A stretch of DNA of 5,855 nucleotides from Gammaproteobacteria bacterium (GTDB taxonomy: Bacteria; Pseudomonadota; Gammaproteobacteria; UBA9214). Below the pieces are notes generated by a model, which was not told where the DNA came from, searched no databases, and worked only from the letters and a program-made list of their open reading frames with translations. The stretch's first letter is position 1; the number at the start of each line of letters is the position of its first letter. The stretch covers positions 1 to 5,855 of the forward strand of contig DMKK01000155.1 of the NCBI GenBank assembly GCA_003454335.1, in the 5' to 3' direction. Positions 1-5,777 of this stretch are shown piece by piece. The position numbers and the translations under genes were made by a program.

Positions 1-516
1 TGCATCATCGGGCATCCTGACACTATCATCCTTGACCGTAGCCATGGATTCCCCGGTGAGCATGGACTCATCGACCAGCAGGTCCTGCACGACAGACAAG
101 CGGATATCTGCCGGCACCCGATCACCCGAGGCCAGCAACACATAATCACCGGGCACGATGTCTGCTGTGTTGACGACGACCGCCCTGCCGTCGCGCACCA
201 CGGTGGCACGATACGGCACCATCTTCCTGAGCGCGGCCGCAGCCCGCTCCGCGGAAAATTCCTGCGCCGTACCGATGAGCGCATTGATCAGCAATACCAC
301 AAAGATGAAAAAACTGTTGACCGTTTGCCCGAGCCCCCAGGACACCACGGCCGCAGCGAACAAAACATATACAAACGGGCTTTTGAACTGGCAGAAGAAA
401 ATGCGCAGCAGACCGGGTGGCTGACGTTCGGGCAGCGTATTGGAACCGTACTCAAGCAGGCGCTCTACTGCCTGACCGGACGTTATCCCCTGCTGTTTTC
501 CCTGTTCACGTACCAT
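1..516 (-). CDS. P-type cation-transporting ATPase, N-terminal part (truncated by window edge)
   Basis: This is the first 172 codons of an ATP-driven membrane cation pump; the rest lies beyond position 1. Residues 10-35 (GITSGQAVERLLEYGSNTLPE) match the Cation_ATPase_N domain. Residues 48-83 form the first two membrane helices. Residues 95-160 are the actuator domain, with VPGDYVLLASGDRVPADIRL leading to the dephosphorylation motif TGES at residues 154-157. The phosphorylated DKTGT motif and ion-binding helices are not in view, so the ion (Ca, Mg, Na/K or Mn) cannot be assigned; the domain order suggests the P2A/P3-like group rather than heavy-metal P1B pumps. The ATG at 516 is preceded by GGAG (526-529) with 9 nt spacing. 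The N-terminus before the domain is short, about 9 residues. The gene is divergent from hemN and shares the upstream region that holds an FNR box. Family assignment is confident; substrate is unknown. Confidence 0.9.
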   Translation of the reverse strand, partial: MVREQGKQQGITSGQAVERLLEYGSNTLPERQPPGLLRIFFCQFKSPFVYVLFAAAVVSWGLGQTVNSFFIFVVLLINALIGTAQEFSAERAAAALRKMVPYRATVVRDGRAVVVNTADIVPGDYVLLASGDRVPADIRLSVVQDLLVDESMLTGESMATVKDDSVRMPDDA

Positions 517-596
517 ATTGTTATGCTCCGAGAGCCGGCTATTCCGGAGTCCGAAGTGCACCTGCTGATGGTAATTGGCGGGAAAACCCGCATGAG

Positions 597-610
597 TTGA
601 TATGGATCAA
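597..610. promoter_or_regulatory. FNR/ANR box (TTGATatggATCAA)
   Basis: The sequence TTGATATGGATCAA is an exact match to the FNR/ANR consensus TTGAT-N4-ATCAA. It lies between the divergent ATPase and hemN genes, with its centre 73.5 bp from the hemN ATG and 87.5 bp from the ATPase ATG. A candidate hemN -10 element (TAGAAA at 631-636, or GAAAAT at 633-638) puts the box near -40 to -42, the class II activation position. An Fnr protein with the matching recognition helix is encoded at 2073-2819, so the likely ligand is in the same window. Binding is inferred, not shown. Confidence 0.88.
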
Positions 611-630
611 TTCATATCGTATCAAAGCAG

Positions 631-645
631 TAGAAAATCAACCGC
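631..645 (+). promoter_or_regulatory. Candidate FNR-dependent hemN promoter (-10 and start region)
   Basis: TAGAAA (631-636) or the overlapping GAAAAT (633-638) each match four of six -10 consensus bases. Transcription would then start around 643-645, about 41 bp from the FNR box centre, and leave a leader of roughly 33 nt. No good -35 hexamer is visible, as expected for a class II activator-dependent promoter. The assignment rests on spacing to the FNR box rather than on hexamer quality. Confidence 0.4.
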
Positions 646-676
646 TAATCTGAACACAATCACCTATTAATACGTA

Positions 677-2068
677 ATGGCCCAACACATTGTTTTCAAT
701 GCAGATCTGATCCGTCGCTACGACCAGACGGGGCCGCGCTATACCTCCTATCCGACGGCGGCCCAGTTTCACGAGGGGATCACGGAAGACGATTACCGTA
801 AATGGGCACGGCACAGCAACGAGGACCCGATCCCGAAGTCATTATCACTGTACTTCCACATCCCGTTCTGCGACACGGTATGTTTTTACTGTGCCTGCAC
901 CAAGGTAGTCACCAAGCACCATGACCGCTCCATTGCCTATCTAGACCGTCTGCACCGCGAGATCGCCCTGCAAGGGGCACTGTTCGATCGCGACCGCACG
1001 GTTGAACAACTGCACTGGGGGGGTGGCACACCGACATTCCTGAGTACCGACGAGATTCAGAAATTGATGGATGTCACGCGCCACAATTTCACCTTACTCC
1101 CGGATGACAGCGGCGAATATTCCATCGAAATAGACCCGCGCTCCGTGGATTTTAAAAAGCTGCAGGTGTTGCGCAACGCCGGTTTTAATCGAGTCAGTCT
1201 GGGCGTACAGGACACCAACCCCCAGGTACAGCAGGCCGTAAACCGCATTCAGAGTGGCGCACTGACACAGGAAGTTGCTGCCTCGGTACGTGAACTGGGT
1301 TTCAGGTCAATCAACATGGACCTGATGTATGGCTTGCCATTCCAGTCCATTGCCAGTTTCGAAGCAACCCTGCAGTCGGTTATCGACATGGATCCGGACC
1401 GGCTCGCCGTCTACAACTACGCGCATCTGCCAAAACGCTTCAAGCCACAACGCCGCATCAATGAAGCTGAACTGCCATCTGCTGACGATAAACTGGACAT
1501 CCTGCAACTCACCATTAATCAGCTGACAGACGCGGGGTATGTCTACATCGGCATGGACCACTTTGCCAAACCGGATGACGAACTAAGCCTGGCACAGGAA
1601 AAAGGTACCCTGCATCGTAATTTCCAGGGCTATTCAACACATGCTGATTGCGACCTCGTCAGCATGGGTATGTCAGCCATCGGACATGTCTGTGACAACT
1701 ACAGCCAGAACGTCCGCGACATGGACAAGTATTATGAACTGCTCGATGCCGGCAAACTGCCACTGGACCGGGGCATCGAACTGGAGCCCGATGATTTGTT
1801 ACGCCGCGAAATTATCACCGGTCTGATATGTAATTTCAGACTGGACATCAAGGCGCTGGAAATAAAATGGCGCTTCAGTTTCCAGACGCATTTCAAGGCG
1901 GAGCTGGAAGACCTGCAGCAAATGGAATCCGATGGGCTGCTGAATATCGACCGGGACAATTTATACATCTTGCCTGCAGGCAGATTGCTGGTGCGCAATA
2001 TCTGCATGGTATTTGATGCTTACCTGCGCAATGGCAGCGATCACTCGCGCTTTTCCAGAGTCATTTAA
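677..2068 (+). CDS. hemN: Oxygen-independent coproporphyrinogen III oxidase
   Basis: HemN is a cytoplasmic radical-SAM enzyme that converts coproporphyrinogen III to protoporphyrinogen IX without oxygen, replacing HemF during anaerobic heme synthesis. The 463 residues match the usual length of about 457. The N-terminal substrate/SAM region GPRYTSYPTA (residues 19-28) is present. The cluster motif HIPFCDTVCFYCAC has C65, C69 and C72 as C-x3-C-x2-C, plus C74, as in the E. coli enzyme. The SAM-binding GGGTPTFL is at 115-122 and IEIDPRSV follows. The C-terminal HemN domain (about 360-440) is complete, which separates it from HemW/ChuW-like relatives. No Shine-Dalgarno sequence precedes the ATG, but the start aligns with known HemN. 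A perfect FNR box lies 67 bp upstream of the start codon. The stop is 4 bp from the stop of the convergent fnr gene. Confidence 0.97.
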   Translation: MAQHIVFNADLIRRYDQTGPRYTSYPTAAQFHEGITEDDYRKWARHSNEDPIPKSLSLYFHIPFCDTVCFYCACTKVVTKHHDRSIAYLDRLHREIALQGALFDRDRTVEQLHWGGGTPTFLSTDEIQKLMDVTRHNFTLLPDDSGEYSIEIDPRSVDFKKLQVLRNAGFNRVSLGVQDTNPQVQQAVNRIQSGALTQEVAASVRELGFRSINMDLMYGLPFQSIASFEATLQSVIDMDPDRLAVYNYAHLPKRFKPQRRINEAELPSADDKLDILQLTINQLTDAGYVYIGMDHFAKPDDELSLAQEKGTLHRNFQGYSTHADCDLVSMGMSAIGHVCDNYSQNVRDMDKYYELLDAGKLPLDRGIELEPDDLLRREIITGLICNFRLDIKALEIKWRFSFQTHFKAELEDLQQMESDGLLNIDRDNLYILPAGRLLVRNICMVFDAYLRNGSDHSRFSRVI

Positions 2069-2072
2069 TACA

Positions 2073-2819
2073 CTAGATTTTGCGTCCCGAACAGCCCTCC
2101 ACCATGCCCCGCAGCCTTGGCATATCCACCAGCACGACCTGCCGGCGGTTGACCTTCAATAACTGGTCCTTTTGAAAAGACGCAAACAGGCGACTCACTG
2201 TCTCGATTGCCAGCCCGAGGTAATTGCCGATGTCCTGACGCGACATCGGCAGATTGAATTCCGTGGTCGACAGCCCTCTGGACTTGTAGCGGCTCGACAG
2301 GCTGAGTAGAAATGCCGCCAGCCGTTCCTCCGCATTGCGTTTGCCCAGTAATAACAGCATGCCCTGATCGGCAGTAATTTCTTTACTGACCACCCGCATC
2401 ATCTGGCGATTGAGACCGACAAGGGAATGGCACAGGTCTTCCAGCAGGTCATAGGGCAACTCGCAGATACTGGTAGTTTCCAGCACCACTGAACTACTCG
2501 CGTAGGAGCCATCGCTCATGCCGTCAAGACCGACCAGCTCGCCCGGCAGGGTGAAACCCAGCACCTGTTCATCACCGTCTTCCGTCGTGCAGTAGGATTT
2601 CAGGGCACCAGAGCGGACGGCGAACAGGGAGCGGCTCTTGTCGCCGGCACGAAAGACGTGTTGCCCGGGCTGGAAGGGCTGCTGACGCTTCACGATCTGG
2701 TCCAGCTTTTCTATGTCCGGCCCATCCATACCATGCGGCAGGCACAATTCGGTCAGGCTGCAATTACCGCAGGAGACCTTGATATCACCAATTTTCAATG
2801 TTCTGTTTCTGGCAGGCAT
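2073..2819 (-). CDS. fnr: Fnr/Anr-type oxygen-sensing transcriptional regulator (Crp/Fnr family)
   Basis: This is a cytoplasmic dimeric activator/repressor that carries an oxygen-labile 4Fe-4S cluster and controls anaerobic metabolism. With the start at 2819 it has 248 residues, typical for Fnr/Anr. Three N-terminal cysteines C17, C20 and C26 (CGNCSLTELC, C-x2-C-x5-C) and C119 (TTSICELPYD) match the four cluster ligands C20, C23, C29 and C122 of E. coli FNR with a constant offset of three. The cyclic-nucleotide-like beta roll spans about 35-125 and the dimer helix about 133-160 (KEITADQGMLLLL). The helix-turn-helix at about 192-213 contains E206, S209 and R210, the E--SR signature that reads TTGAT half-sites. 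An in-frame ATG at 2867 would add 16 residues, but it lies inside the best candidate promoter spacer, so 2819 is preferred. Neither start has a clear Shine-Dalgarno sequence. No FNR box is visible upstream. Pseudomonads call this gene anr. Confidence 0.96.
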   Translation of the reverse strand: MPARNRTLKIGDIKVSCGNCSLTELCLPHGMDGPDIEKLDQIVKRQQPFQPGQHVFRAGDKSRSLFAVRSGALKSYCTTEDGDEQVLGFTLPGELVGLDGMSDGSYASSSVVLETTSICELPYDLLEDLCHSLVGLNRQMMRVVSKEITADQGMLLLLGKRNAEERLAAFLLSLSSRYKSRGLSTTEFNLPMSRQDIGNYLGLAIETVSRLFASFQKDQLLKVNRRQVVLVDMPRLRGMVEGCSGRKI

Positions 2820-2846
2820 AATAGGTGATCGTATGCTATGAATTTT

Positions 2847-2875
2847 GTAATAATTTTTTTGCAACATTACAACAA
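2847..2875 (-). promoter_or_regulatory. Candidate fnr promoter
   Basis: Read on the minus strand, TTGTTG (2870-2875) and TATTAC (2847-2852) are separated by 17 bp in an AT-rich stretch. They match three and four of six consensus bases. Transcription would begin near 2840, leaving a leader of about 20 nt to the ATG at 2819 and excluding the upstream ATG at 2867. The candidate overlaps a possible gshA promoter on the other strand. Confidence 0.35.
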
Positions 2876-2885
2876 GTTATAAAAT
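2858..2885 (+). promoter_or_regulatory. Candidate gshA promoter
   Basis: TTTGCA (2858-2863) and TAAAAT (2880-2885, within TATAAAATAATAC) are spaced by 16 bp. Transcription would start near 2891-2893 and give a leader of about 64 nt. The -10 region is plausible, the -35 is weak, and several registers are possible in this AT-rich stretch. It interleaves with the candidate fnr promoter, so polymerase occupancy at the two could be mutually exclusive. Confidence 0.28.
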
Positions 2886-2891
2886 AATACA

Positions 2892-2955
2892 CCCCGTCGG
2901 GGCTCGACACAGTATCATTCCGACCCCATCAACAACAAGCAACCAGGAAGCCCCG
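2892..2955 (+). other. Possible alternative hairpins in the gshA leader
   Basis: CGGGGCT at 2898-2904 is exactly complementary to AGCCCCG at 2949-2955, which covers the last two bases of the Shine-Dalgarno sequence and abuts the TTG start codon. The same G run can instead pair locally with CCCC at 2892-2895 (CCCC-GTC-GGGG). The two pairings are mutually exclusive, so the leader could open or close the gshA start. This is base-pairing logic only; a 7-bp match can occur by chance. Confidence 0.25.
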
Positions 2956-2958
2956 TTG
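2945..2958 (+). promoter_or_regulatory. Ribosome binding site and TTG start of gshA
   Basis: AGGAAG (2945-2950) lies 5 nt before TTG at 2956-2958. No ATG or GTG exists in frame upstream within the intergenic region, and the resulting N-terminus has the same length before the conserved GLExExLRV motif as E. coli GshA, to within two residues. The TTG start is therefore well supported. Confidence 0.75.
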
Positions 2959-4533
2959 TATTCACATACAAAACAACGACTTAACGAATTCATCGCAACC
3001 GGCAGACCAAAGCTGTTGCAAGGTGGCCTGACAGGTCTGGAAAAAGAAAGCCTGCGGGTCGGCCCTTACGGCAGCATTGCCCAGACACCCCACCCTGCCG
3101 CACTGGGTTCGGCACTGACACATCCCTGGATCACCACTGACTACTCAGAAGCCCTGCTGGAATTCATCACACCGCCACTGGGAAAACCGGCAGAGGCCGT
3201 CAGATATCTGCGTGACCTGCAACACTTTGTATATCTGAATATGGACCAGGAACTGCTGTGGTCCTCCAGCATGCCCTGCGTCGTGCCCGGCGAAGAGAGT
3301 ATTCCGCTCGCCCAGTACGGCATGTCGAACAGCGGCCTGATGAAAACCGTTTACCGGCGTGGACTGGGCTATCGTTACGGACGCGTCATGCAGGTAATTG
3401 CCGGCGCGCATTACAATTATTCATTTCCGCAAGCCTTCTGGCCGGTCTACCAGCAACTGCAGGGTGACAGGCAACCCTTGCAGGATTTCATCTCGGACAA
3501 CTACTTTCGCCTGATCCGTAACCTGCAACGTATCGGCTGGCTGATACCCTACCTGTTCGGATCATCACCTGCCGTATGCAAGTCTTTCCTGGTTGGCAAA
3601 CCAACAAAACTTCAGGAATATAATGACGACTCCTATTACGGTCCATATGCCACCTCCTTGCGTATGTGTGATATCGGCTACCAGAACACGCATGAGGAAG
3701 ATGCCGGCTTCAAGGCCAACTATGACAGTCTGGATGCGTATGTTGACAGTCTGGCGGCCGCCATCAGCACCAGCTGCCCCCGCTATGAAGAGATGGGGGT
3801 AAAGGTTGATGGAGAATACCGGCAACTAAACAGCAATATCCTGCAGATTGAAAACGAATACTACAGTTCGGTCAGACCCAAGCAGATACCGGAAGACAAT
3901 GAAATGCCAACACTTGCGCTGCAACGTCGCGGTGTTCGCTATGTCGAATTGCGTTCCCTTGATATCAACATGTTTGACCCGCAGGGAATCAGCACAGCAC
4001 AGTGCCGGTTCCTGGAAACCCTGATGGCATTCTGCCTGCTGCAGGACAGCCCGGTTATCAGCAGCCTGGAACGCAAGGAAATTGACAGCAATTTAAGTGC
4101 GGTCTGCTACCGGGGACGCGAGCCCGGACTGGTACTGCAGCGCCAGGGAAAGGACATTTCACTCAAGCGCTGGGCAGGCGAAATCTGTGAGGCCATGAGC
4201 AGTTTTGCCAGCGTCCTCGACCAGGATGAACCGGACAATGCCTACCAGCAGGCACTGCAGCAGCAAGTCGAGTTAATCGATAATCCTGACAAGACCCCCG
4301 CGGCGCGCATCCTGGAAAAAATGGCTGAACATAACGAAGGCTATTTTAAATTTGCACAGCGCATGTCATTGCAGCACCAGCAATATTTCCTGCAACAGGA
4401 ACATACCGCAGAACAGTTCAAGAACTTTACCGATACGGCCCGGCAATCGCTGGCCGACCAACAGTCGATTGAAGCGGCAGATAATATTTCCTTTGATGAA
4501 TTTCTAAAGCGGTACTTCGCACAAACACTTTAG
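2956..4533 (+). CDS. gshA: Glutamate-cysteine ligase (gamma-glutamylcysteine synthetase), proteobacterial type
   Basis: GshA is a cytoplasmic enzyme that joins L-glutamate and L-cysteine with ATP to give gamma-glutamylcysteine, the first and rate-limiting step of glutathione synthesis. Its 525 residues compare with 518 in E. coli. The magnesium/substrate residues E29, E31 (GLEKESLRV), D62 and E69 (TTDYSEALLEFIT) match E. coli E27, E29, D60 and E67. H151 in QVIAGAHYNYSF, the GKPT/YATSLR region (214-235), NSNILQIENEYYSSVRPK (291-308) and E330/R332 in YVELRSLDIN are all present, so the enzyme looks intact. Translation starts at TTG. The gene is divergent from fnr, and no gshB is in the window. 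Its end faces the membrane-protein gene across a palindromic repeat that begins 20 bp after the stop. Confidence 0.97.
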   Translation: MYSHTKQRLNEFIATGRPKLLQGGLTGLEKESLRVGPYGSIAQTPHPAALGSALTHPWITTDYSEALLEFITPPLGKPAEAVRYLRDLQHFVYLNMDQELLWSSSMPCVVPGEESIPLAQYGMSNSGLMKTVYRRGLGYRYGRVMQVIAGAHYNYSFPQAFWPVYQQLQGDRQPLQDFISDNYFRLIRNLQRIGWLIPYLFGSSPAVCKSFLVGKPTKLQEYNDDSYYGPYATSLRMCDIGYQNTHEEDAGFKANYDSLDAYVDSLAAAISTSCPRYEEMGVKVDGEYRQLNSNILQIENEYYSSVRPKQIPEDNEMPTLALQRRGVRYVELRSLDINMFDPQGISTAQCRFLETLMAFCLLQDSPVISSLERKEIDSNLSAVCYRGREPGLVLQRQGKDISLKRWAGEICEAMSSFASVLDQDEPDNAYQQALQQQVELIDNPDKTPAARILEKMAEHNEGYFKFAQRMSLQHQQYFLQQEHTAEQFKNFTDTARQSLADQQSIEAADNISFDEFLKRYFAQTL

Positions 4534-4553
4534 GCAATATAGCTGTAATGACA

Positions 4554-4639
4554 GTAGGATGGGTAAAGCGCAGCGTACCCGTCAGAAGCGGAGCGCTGGT
4601 CTTGATGGGTACGTCACTTTGTTCCTTTACCCATCCTAC
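4554..4639. repeat. Nested palindromic REP-like repeat
   Basis: An outer perfect 15-bp inverted repeat, GTAGGATGGGTAAAG (4554-4568) and its complement (4625-4639), encloses an inner stem, CGTACCCGTC (4574-4583) with GATGGGTACG (4604-4613), that holds one G-T wobble. A small AGCG-GAG-CGCT hairpin (4587-4597) sits near the centre. GATGGGTA (4558-4565) can also pair with TACCCGTC (4576-4583), and GATGGGTA (4604-4611) with TACCCATC (4628-4635), so it folds either as one cruciform or as two tandem hairpins, like paired inverted REP units. GTAGGATGGGT-type palindromes are familiar to me as dispersed intergenic repeats in many bacteria, but copy number here is unknown. There is no T run, so it is not a classic intrinsic terminator, although it sits between two converging gene ends. 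Confidence 0.85.
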
Positions 4640-4674
4640 GAATTAGAAACAACATGCCCGGGAAGAAATACTGG

Positions 4675-5295
4675 TTACCCCAGCATTACAAAACCGATGC
4701 CGGCGAGATAAAACCCGGCCGGGTAGAGCCAGCGCTGCGGCCTGTCTTGCAGGTATTCCATCAATAGCGACAGGATGACACCCATTACCATGTAGAGCGG
4801 GACAACCTGCACGGACGTAAAGTGCCGCATATCGCCTGGCAGGTAATAAAAATAAAAGGTCCCGTAAAACAACAGAAAGAAACCGTTCGCCAGTATTTCC
4901 AGCAGGGGACCGTCGAACCCGGATGCCAGCCCTTTCAGCCACCGTGGGCGGATATTGATATCTTTCTCGTGCAGGACATGATGCATGAAATAGACATAAT
5001 AGCCGTACACAGGCCAGATAATAAAATTCAGTGCAGACGTATAGCCATCGTGAATCGGCCATACCCGGTATTGCCAGAGTGGCTGCCCGGTGACCAGGTA
5101 ATACAACTTCCCCAGGTATACCTCGCATACAATCGCCACCAGAAAGGCTGCGGCCATGGACAGCGCCAGCTGATATGGATCAATACGCACCCAGCGGCGT
5201 ATGAGCAACGAACCCAGCAGATAAAAGACCAGCACACCAAACAAGGCACCGGAAAGGCCCTGCAGAATCAGGATGCCTGCATGGGAAACAACCAT
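4675..5295 (-). CDS. Six-helix integral membrane protein of unknown function
   Basis: With the start at 5295 the product has 206 residues and is very hydrophobic and aromatic. Predicted membrane segments by eye lie at about 7-32, 42-66, 86-106, 130-151, 161-183 and 189-205. Polar loops contain WQYRVWPIHDGYTS (74-87) and HEKDINIRPRWLKG (109-122). The two halves look related: E58 to T86-S87 and E133 to T160-S161 each show E-x11-G-x5-Y followed 9-10 residues later by TS. The E...G...W-x-Y pattern faintly recalls the small CmpB-like putative transporter family, but I do not claim membership. The ATG is 2 bp after the stop of the 110-residue gene (TAGAAATG), suggesting one operon with translational coupling. 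An in-frame ATG at 5394 would add 33 non-hydrophobic residues and overlap the upstream gene by 97 bp, so I reject it. Function is unknown. Confidence 0.72.
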   Translation of the reverse strand: MVVSHAGILILQGLSGALFGVLVFYLLGSLLIRRWVRIDPYQLALSMAAAFLVAIVCEVYLGKLYYLVTGQPLWQYRVWPIHDGYTSALNFIIWPVYGYYVYFMHHVLHEKDINIRPRWLKGLASGFDGPLLEILANGFFLLFYGTFYFYYLPGDMRHFTSVQVVPLYMVMGVILSLLMEYLQDRPQRWLYPAGFYLAGIGFVMLG

Positions 5296-5297
5296 TT

Positions 5298-5630
5298 CTA
5301 GACGTGGGAAACCAGCTTTGCCTCGGGGACCTGCTCCTGAATAGCACTGGCGATCTCGAGACGAATACCCTGAATCGAACGGATCGAAACCCATAAAAGA
5401 TTCAGCTTCAGATTAAATTCGGCAAACACAACTGCATGATTGAAGTGTGTCAGCACGATATGTATATCCTGGATAGTGTCATCGATCATGTACTTCGGCT
5501 TGTCACGCAACCCCGGGATGAGCATCATGAAATCACACAGCGGCTTGCCATGCTCGTCATGCGACGGCGCACGCTTGCGCAACGGTTCTGCACTGGTATC
5601 GAAATGCACAGAGAGTCTTGGCAGTGCCAT
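5298..5630 (-). CDS. Conserved-looking hypothetical protein, 110 residues
   Basis: I do not recognise a functional family. The protein is small, soluble-looking and has neither signal peptide nor membrane helix. Residues 1-30 (VHFDTSAEPLRKRAPSHDE) are polar. They are followed by FMMLIPGLRDKP (34-45), an amphipathic stretch (46-66), a hydrophobic strand-like HAVVFAEFNLKLNLLWVSI (65-83) and a C-terminal helix ending VPEAKLVSHV. The pattern of LIPGLR, NLKLNLLWVSIRxxxG and VPEAxLV resembles uncharacterised gammaproteobacterial proteins I have seen, but this is memory rather than a search. The ATG at 5630 has only a weak upstream Shine-Dalgarno sequence. It is the first gene of a probable operon with the membrane protein, whose ATG begins 2 bp after this stop codon. 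Confidence 0.68.
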   Translation of the reverse strand: MALPRLSVHFDTSAEPLRKRAPSHDEHGKPLCDFMMLIPGLRDKPKYMIDDTIQDIHIVLTHFNHAVVFAEFNLKLNLLWVSIRSIQGIRLEIASAIQEQVPEAKLVSHV

Positions 5631-5656
5631 TGTAAATACCGGATGGCTAATTTGTA

Positions 5657-5685
5657 TTTATAATAGCCGAAATCCATGGCATCGA
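5657..5685 (-). promoter_or_regulatory. Candidate promoter of the two-gene operon
   Basis: On the minus strand TCGATG (5680-5685) and TATAAA (5657-5662) are separated by 17 bp. TATAAA matches five of six -10 bases and the -35 is weak. Transcription would start near 5650 and leave a leader of about 20 nt to the ATG at 5630. The overlapping TATTAT (5660-5665) is an alternative -10. Confidence 0.4.
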
Positions 5686-5777
5686 CATGCGCGCCAAAAC
5701 CCGCAAAAATTCACAGTTAAAACAACGAGTCCGGCAGATCCCTGACACCAAGCCAGCCTGAAAAAAAGATATTATGG

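Noticed and set aside
612..625. Possible second FNR site ending in ATCAA (621-625)
   Set aside because: The required partner half-site at 612-616 reads TCATA rather than TTGAT, so only one half-site matches.
158..653. Plus-strand open frames over the ATPase and divergent promoter region
   Set aside because: They are antisense to a clear P-type ATPase with its TGES motif, and one runs through the FNR box and the hemN promoter.
2838..2882. 14-codon frame (MNFVIIFLQHYNKL) behind AGGTGAT on the plus strand
   Set aside because: The ribosome-like site is good, but no plus-strand promoter lies upstream outside the fnr coding region, and the AT-rich stretch is better explained as promoter DNA.
4554..4639. 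tRNA-like or structured RNA gene
   Set aside because: No cloverleaf, anticodon stem or T-loop signature is present; the pairing is a simple nested palindrome.
4822..5301. 159-codon open frame on the plus strand, antisense to the membrane protein
   Set aside because: Its composition is disordered-looking, rich in Q, H and P, with no domain or ribosome site. The minus strand gives a coherent six-helix protein tightly coupled to an upstream gene.
5295..5394. Longer start for the membrane protein (33 extra residues)
   Set aside because: It would overlap the upstream gene by 97 bp and adds a charged non-membrane segment, while the ATG at 5295 sits 2 bp after the previous stop.
5436..5745. Plus-strand open frames opposite the 110-residue gene
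   Set aside because: Both are antisense to a better frame, have unusual composition and no ribosome site.
5687..5761. 24-codon basic mini-frame starting MRAKTRKNSQ
   Set aside because: It has no Shine-Dalgarno site, no promoter and no recognisable motif; frames of this length are common by chance.
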